Source: CAZYCC01 sp964645985
GTDB lineage: Bacteria > Bacillota > Clostridia > Oscillospirales > CAG-272
DNA length: 8,465 nucleotides
Direction: 5' to 3'
Assembly: GCA_964645985.1 (NCBI GenBank)
Contig: CAZYCC010000070.1
Coordinates: 1 to 8,465 of the forward strand
Part shown: in pieces, positions 6,135-8,465 of the stretch
Layout of the letters: every line of letters begins with the position of its first letter
Numbering within the stretch: the stretch's first letter is position 1
Position numbers and translations under genes: made by a program
Notes under the pieces: model-generated
Seen by the model: the letters and a program-made list of their open reading frames with translations, nothing else
The model's database searches: none
Told to the model about the DNA's origin: nothing

Positions 6135-6349
6135 TAGCGCCGCGAGCGCTCGCGGCGCGTTGCCGAGGGGCGAGGCGGCCACCGCGCACTATTCGCGGGA
6201 AAAAGGAAAAGAGCCGCGCCTGCCCGGCAGTACCACGCGTTCTTTCGCTCTTTCCCGCCCCCGCGGAATAATGCACTCCCGGGGGCCTTCGGCGGCGCGA
6301 AGAGCAGCTTACTCTGCGCCCCCGCCCCCCGCGCCGAAAATGCTATCCC
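6135..6349 (+). ncRNA. Candidate structured leader or small RNA upstream of tRNA-Ser
   Basis: The roughly 215 nt between the predicted start and the tRNA contain several pairing segments besides the palindrome. GCGGGAAA with TTTCCCGC (6195-6202, 6251-6258) is a perfect 8-bp helix. It competes with GGAAAAGAGC and GCTCTTTCC (6205-6214, 6247-6255, one bulge). Inside lie CGCG/CGCG (6215-6218, 6236-6239) and CTGC/GCAG (6220-6223, 6227-6230). A further hairpin is GGCGC-GA-AGAG with CTCT-GCGCC (6294-6304, 6312-6320). I recognise no known family (not SRP RNA, RNase P, tmRNA or T-box). In DNA this GC-rich, chance pairing is common, so the call is tentative. Confidence 0.3.
6137..6158. promoter_or_regulatory. 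Perfect 22-bp palindrome at the predicted transcript start
   Basis: The arm GCGCCGCGAGC (6137-6147) is followed directly by its reverse complement (6148-6158). It begins about 9 bp after the -10 box, so it would sit at roughly +2 to +24. It could be an operator for a dimeric repressor, or a 5' hairpin in the RNA (9-bp stem, 4-nt loop). Confidence 0.55.
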
Positions 6350-6438
6350 GGAGAGGTATCGAAGCGGTCATAACGAGGCGGTCTTGAAAACCGTTTGGGG
6401 GTCTCCCCACATGGGTTCGAATCCCATCCTCTCCGCCA
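6350..6438 (+). tRNA. tRNA-Ser (anticodon UGA), CCA encoded
   Basis: Full class-II cloverleaf. The acceptor stem is GGAGAGG (6350-6356) with CCTCTCC (6428-6434), then discriminator G6435 and CCA 6436-6438. The D stem is TCG/CGA (6359-6361, 6374-6376). The anticodon stem is 6378-6382 with 6390-6394, with loop CTTGAAA and anticodon TGA at 6385-6387. The long variable arm GGGG...CCCC (6397-6408) is typical of serine tRNA. The T stem is ATGGG/CCCAT (6411-6415, 6423-6427) with loop TTCGAAT. It reads UCA and, by wobble, UCG serine codons. A terminator follows at once, so it is the last element of its transcript. Confidence 0.98.
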
Positions 6439-6472
6439 AAACCGGTGCGCTCAGCGTACCGGTTTTTCTTTT
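6439..6472 (+). terminator. Intrinsic terminator after tRNA-Ser
   Basis: A 12-bp stem pairs AAACCGGTGCGC (6439-6450) with GCGTACCGGTTT (6454-6465), with loop TCA and one G-T wobble. It is followed by a T-rich tract to 6472. It starts one base after the CCA end. Confidence 0.93.
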
Positions 6473-6590
6473 GCCATGCGGGCTCGCCCCGATTTTTCTC
6501 GCCCGCCCGCGAAGTGTTCCCCGCTCGCGCGGGACTGCCCCGGTTTTCGTGGCAGCGTGCGCAATTACGCTTCGTACAGCGATTTTTGAT

Positions 6591-6618
6591 GATCGTGCCG
6601 GGCATCGCCCGCACGATC
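6591..6618. other. Stem-loop, 12 bp with one bulge
   Basis: GATCGTGC-C-GGGC (6591-6603) pairs with GCCC-GCACGATC (6607-6618) around loop ATC; only C6599 is unpaired. No T-run follows on either strand within a few bases, so it is not an obvious terminator. It could be part of a noncoding RNA or a protein site. Confidence 0.55.
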
Positions 6619-6645
6619 CGCGCTTCGCCCATCGGCGCTCTCCGA

Positions 6646-6673
6646 TTTTGCGCGGGACCGCGTCCCCGCAAAA
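6646..6673. other. Stem-loop, 11 bp with one bulge
   Basis: TTTTGCG-C-GGGA (6646-6657) pairs with TCCC-CGCAAAA (6663-6673), loop CCGCG. The A and T runs are inside the stem, so it is symmetrical and might act as a weak terminator in either direction, but there is no gene ending beside it on either strand. Confidence 0.5.
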
Positions 6674-6900
6674 GGCGCGGCTCGCGTATCCTGCGTTTGC
6701 CGCTTTTCTCAAAAAAGCATAGTCTCCCACCGCTCCCCGGGTTTCCCGAACACCTCGCGCGGTGCCCTCGCGAGAGAGCGTGCGCAAACCGGGGGATATT
6801 CCGCGCCGGCTCGGTCCGCCTCGCGCTTGTTTCTCATCCCCGGGGTAGGTAAGGGTATTGCCTGCGGTAGGGGTTTTGTTCGCCGCGCGCTCCCCTCGCC

Positions 6901-6913
6901 GCGCGATCCGCGC
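6901..6913. promoter_or_regulatory. Dyad just upstream of the trpE -35 box, candidate operator
   Basis: GCGCG-ATC-CGCGC is a perfect inverted repeat ending 6 bp before the -35 hexamer. It overlaps CGATCCGCGCTTC (6904-6916), which is repeated 290 bp upstream at 6614-6626. The position suits a regulator of trpE; in CGCG-rich DNA it may also be chance. Confidence 0.3.
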
Positions 6914-6919
6914 TTCTCC

Positions 6920-6948
6920 TTGACATCCCGCCCGGCGCGTGATATACT
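6920..6948 (+). promoter_or_regulatory. Near-consensus promoter of trpE
   Basis: -35 TTGACA (6920-6925) is a perfect consensus, with a 17-bp spacer and extended -10 TGA-TATACT (hexamer 6943-6948). The start is expected near 6955, only about 16 nt before the first ATG. That leaves no room for an attenuator or T-box in the leader. Confidence 0.88.
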
Positions 6949-6970
6949 GCTCTTGTAAAATCGCCTGAGA

Positions 6971-8440
6971 ATGGCTTTCGCAATGGAACTCACTCCCTCC
7001 CTGCAAGAAATCGAGCGCCTAGCGAGCGGCGGCGACTACCGCGTCGCGCCGGTCTGCTGCGAGCTGCTCTCCGACTTCATTACGCCCATCGAGGCGCTGC
7101 GCCGGCTCGCTGCGGTCTCGGGGCACGTTTTTCTGCTCGAGTCGGCGGATGACAAGGAAAATTGGGGGCGCTATACCTTCCTCGGCTACGACCCGAAGCT
7201 CGACATCACCTGCCGCGACGGCGTGATGCAGATAGGCGATCGCACCGTTCGCACAGACCACCCCGAGAGGGTTCTGCGCGCGCTTCTCGAGGATTACCGC
7301 TCGGCGCCGGTCGAGGGGATGCCGCCCTTCACCGGGGGGCTCGTCGGCTATTTCGCCTACGATTTTCTCGGGTACAGCGAGCCATCGGTGCGCCGCCCCG
7401 AAAAGGACGACGAGCGCTTTCAAGACATCGACCTGATGCTCTTCGACCGTGTCATCGCCTTCGACAACTTTCGCCAGAAGATTCTGCTCATCGCGGACGT
7501 CCCGCTCGATGACCCGGAGGGCGGCTATCGGCGCGCCGCTCTTGACATCGCCGAGATGGCGAACCTGCTGCGCGAGGGGCGGGCGATTCACCCGACCGGG
7601 CGCCTACAGGGCGAGGTGACACCGCTCTTCACGCGTGAGCAATATTGCGACATGGTCGAGCGGGCGAAATATCACATTCGCGAGGGTGACATTTTCCAGG
7701 TCGTCCTCTCCAACCGCCTCGAGGCGCCCTTTGAGGGGAGTTTGCTCAACACCTACCGCGTCCTGCGCACGATCAATCCGTCGCCGTATATGTTCTATTT
7801 TCGCGGCAGCGATATGGAGGTGGCGGGCGCGTCGCCCGAGACGCTAGTCAAGCTCGAGCGCGGGGTGCTGCACACCTTCCCGCTTGCCGGGACGCGCCCG
7901 CGCGGCAAGACTCGCGAGGAGGACGAGGCGCTCGAGCGGGATCTTCTCGCCGACGAGAAGGAGTTAGCGGAGCACAATATGCTCGTCGACCTCGGGCGAA
8001 ACGATCTCGGGCGGGTTTCCCGCTTCGGCAGCGTTCAGGTGGAAAAATTTCACGAGATCGAGCGCTATTCTCATGTGATGCACATCGGTTCGACTGTGCG
8101 CGGCGTTATCCGCGAGGATAAGGACGCACTCGACGCGATCGCGGCGGTGCTGCCGGCGGGGACGCTCTCGGGCGCGCCGAAAATCCGCGCGTGCCAGCTC
8201 ATCGCCGACTTTGAGAACTGCAAGCGCGGCATTTACGGCGGCGCTATCGGCTACATTGACTTCAAGGGCAACATGGATACCTGCATCGCCATCCGCATCG
8301 CCTACAAAAAAGGCGAGCGCGTCTTCGTGCGCAGCGGAGCGGGCATCGTCGCCGATTCTGTTCCCGCGCGCGAGTACGAGGAGTGCATCAACAAAGCCCG
8401 TGCCGTGGTCGACGCGCTGCGCGCGAGCGAGCAGGTTTGA
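6971..8440 (+). CDS. trpE: Anthranilate synthase component I
   Basis: The 489-residue product is a full-length chorismate-utilising TrpE. With the glutaminase subunit TrpG it converts chorismate and glutamine to anthranilate, the first committed step of tryptophan synthesis, in the cytoplasm. The N-terminal domain carries the tryptophan feedback motif LLES (55-58) and the C-terminal domain NPSPYMFY (269-276), so feedback inhibition is probably retained. Catalytic-domain marks are FPLAGTRPRGKT (303-314), EHNMLVDLGRNDLGRV (334-349), HVMHIGSTVRG (368-378), PAGTLSGAPKIRA (395-407), GGAIGY (423-428) and VRSGAGIVADSVPAREYEEC (453-472). TrpE, rather than the paralogue PabB, is supported by overall pattern and the intact LLES. 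The start may be ATG 6971 or ATG 6983 (MELTPSLQEIERLA, closer to clostridial homologues); neither has a strong SD. It has its own strong promoter. The following gene, perhaps trpG, is beyond the window. Confidence 0.96.
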   Translation: MAFAMELTPSLQEIERLASGGDYRVAPVCCELLSDFITPIEALRRLAAVSGHVFLLESADDKENWGRYTFLGYDPKLDITCRDGVMQIGDRTVRTDHPERVLRALLEDYRSAPVEGMPPFTGGLVGYFAYDFLGYSEPSVRRPEKDDERFQDIDLMLFDRVIAFDNFRQKILLIADVPLDDPEGGYRRAALDIAEMANLLREGRAIHPTGRLQGEVTPLFTREQYCDMVERAKYHIREGDIFQVVLSNRLEAPFEGSLLNTYRVLRTINPSPYMFYFRGSDMEVAGASPETLVKLERGVLHTFPLAGTRPRGKTREEDEALERDLLADEKELAEHNMLVDLGRNDLGRVSRFGSVQVEKFHEIERYSHVMHIGSTVRGVIREDKDALDAIAAVLPAGTLSGAPKIRACQLIADFENCKRGIYGGAIGYIDFKGNMDTCIAIRIAYKKGERVFVRSGAGIVADSVPAREYEECINKARAVVDALRASEQV

Positions 8441-8444
8441 TGCC

Positions 8445-8459
8445 GCGGGATTTTCCCGC
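8445..8459 (+). other. Short hairpin directly after trpE
   Basis: GCGGGA and TCCCGC form a 6-bp stem with loop TTT, starting 4 nt after the trpE stop. The window ends 6 nt later, so it is unclear whether a T-run follows. It may be a processing or weak termination hairpin, or just precede the next trp gene. Confidence 0.35.
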
Positions 8460-8465
8460 CTTACC

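Larger units (their letters stand above)
6473..6919. other. Intergenic region between tRNA-Ser terminator and trpE promoter
   Basis: No convincing coding sequence. Open frames here are shadows, and those covering the tRNA give peptides typical of antisense tRNA translation. Two good stem-loops lie at 6591-6618 and 6646-6673 (listed separately). A G/T-rich stretch with four GGTA tetramers occupies 6844-6873. A 13-bp direct repeat, CGATCCGCGCTTC, lies at 6614-6626 and 6904-6916. No T-box, leader-peptide attenuator or other known regulatory RNA is recognisable. Confidence 0.6.

Noticed and set aside
6135..6349. SRP RNA next to tRNA-Ser, as seen in several Bacillota
   Set aside because: The conserved GGAAGGAAGCAG-type apical motif is absent here and also in 6473-6955.
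6473..6500. Second terminator-like hairpin GGG-CTCG-CCC before a T-run
   Set aside because: The stem is only 3-4 bp and a strong terminator already precedes it.
6309..7006. Minus-strand open frames across tRNA-Ser giving peptides such as EDGIRTHVGRPPNGFQ and AERMGFEPMWGDPQTVF
   Set aside because: These are the familiar false proteins produced by translating the antisense strand of a tRNA-Ser gene; the tRNA cloverleaf is complete.

Overview
The window looks like a contig from a high-GC, Gram-positive-type (Bacillota/Clostridia-like) bacterium, probably an uncultured gut-type lineage known from metagenomes. This is inferred from protein families, not from a marker gene: a BspA-type leucine-rich-repeat surface protein, a DUF5662 protein, a two-halved ArsP_2/putative manganese exporter and a clostridial-style TrpE. 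Promoters are sigma-70/SigA type, and three of the four share the same extended -10 box (TG-N-TATACT). Host-like regions are very GC-rich (about 83% G+C at 5761-5820). The left end is much poorer (about 32% at 841-900). A run of exactly 100 N (2105-2204) marks a scaffolding gap, so this is a draft assembly.

Layout. (1) 1-2419, minus strand: a large secreted LRR protein. It has a signal peptide, BspA-type 23-residue repeats interrupted by the gap, a beta-rich middle and a long unrecognised helical C-terminal region that runs off the window. (2) 2420-2558: a compact divergent promoter region with two good back-to-back promoters and a dyad between their -35 boxes. (3) 2559-3752, plus: a predicted lipoprotein, a type-I periplasmic-binding-fold (LivJ-like) receptor without a transporter beside it. 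(4) 3968-4540, plus: a DUF5662 protein. (5) 4541-5176: gene-free, repeat-bearing GC-rich spacer. (6) 5177-6103, plus: a membrane protein of the ArsP_2 (PF11449) heavy-metal exporter family. (7) 6100-6472: a strong promoter overlapping the exporter stop codon, a perfect 22-bp palindrome at the predicted transcript start, about 215 nt of potentially structured leader, tRNA-Ser(UGA) and a strong intrinsic terminator. (8) 6473-6970: an intergenic region with several hairpins and a near-consensus promoter. (9) 6971-8440, plus: trpE, probably the first gene of a trp operon whose next gene lies outside the window.

The genes do not form one pathway. They are mostly single-gene units: surface protein and solute receptor transcribed divergently, a conserved protein of unknown function, a metal exporter, a tRNA unit and the start of tryptophan biosynthesis. 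The items most worth a second look are the mosaic LRR protein with its unrecognised C-terminal domain, the promoter/palindrome/leader block in front of tRNA-Ser, and the short-leader trpE promoter with an adjacent dyad and 13-bp repeat. I found no CRISPR array, transposase, phage gene or recognisable defence system.
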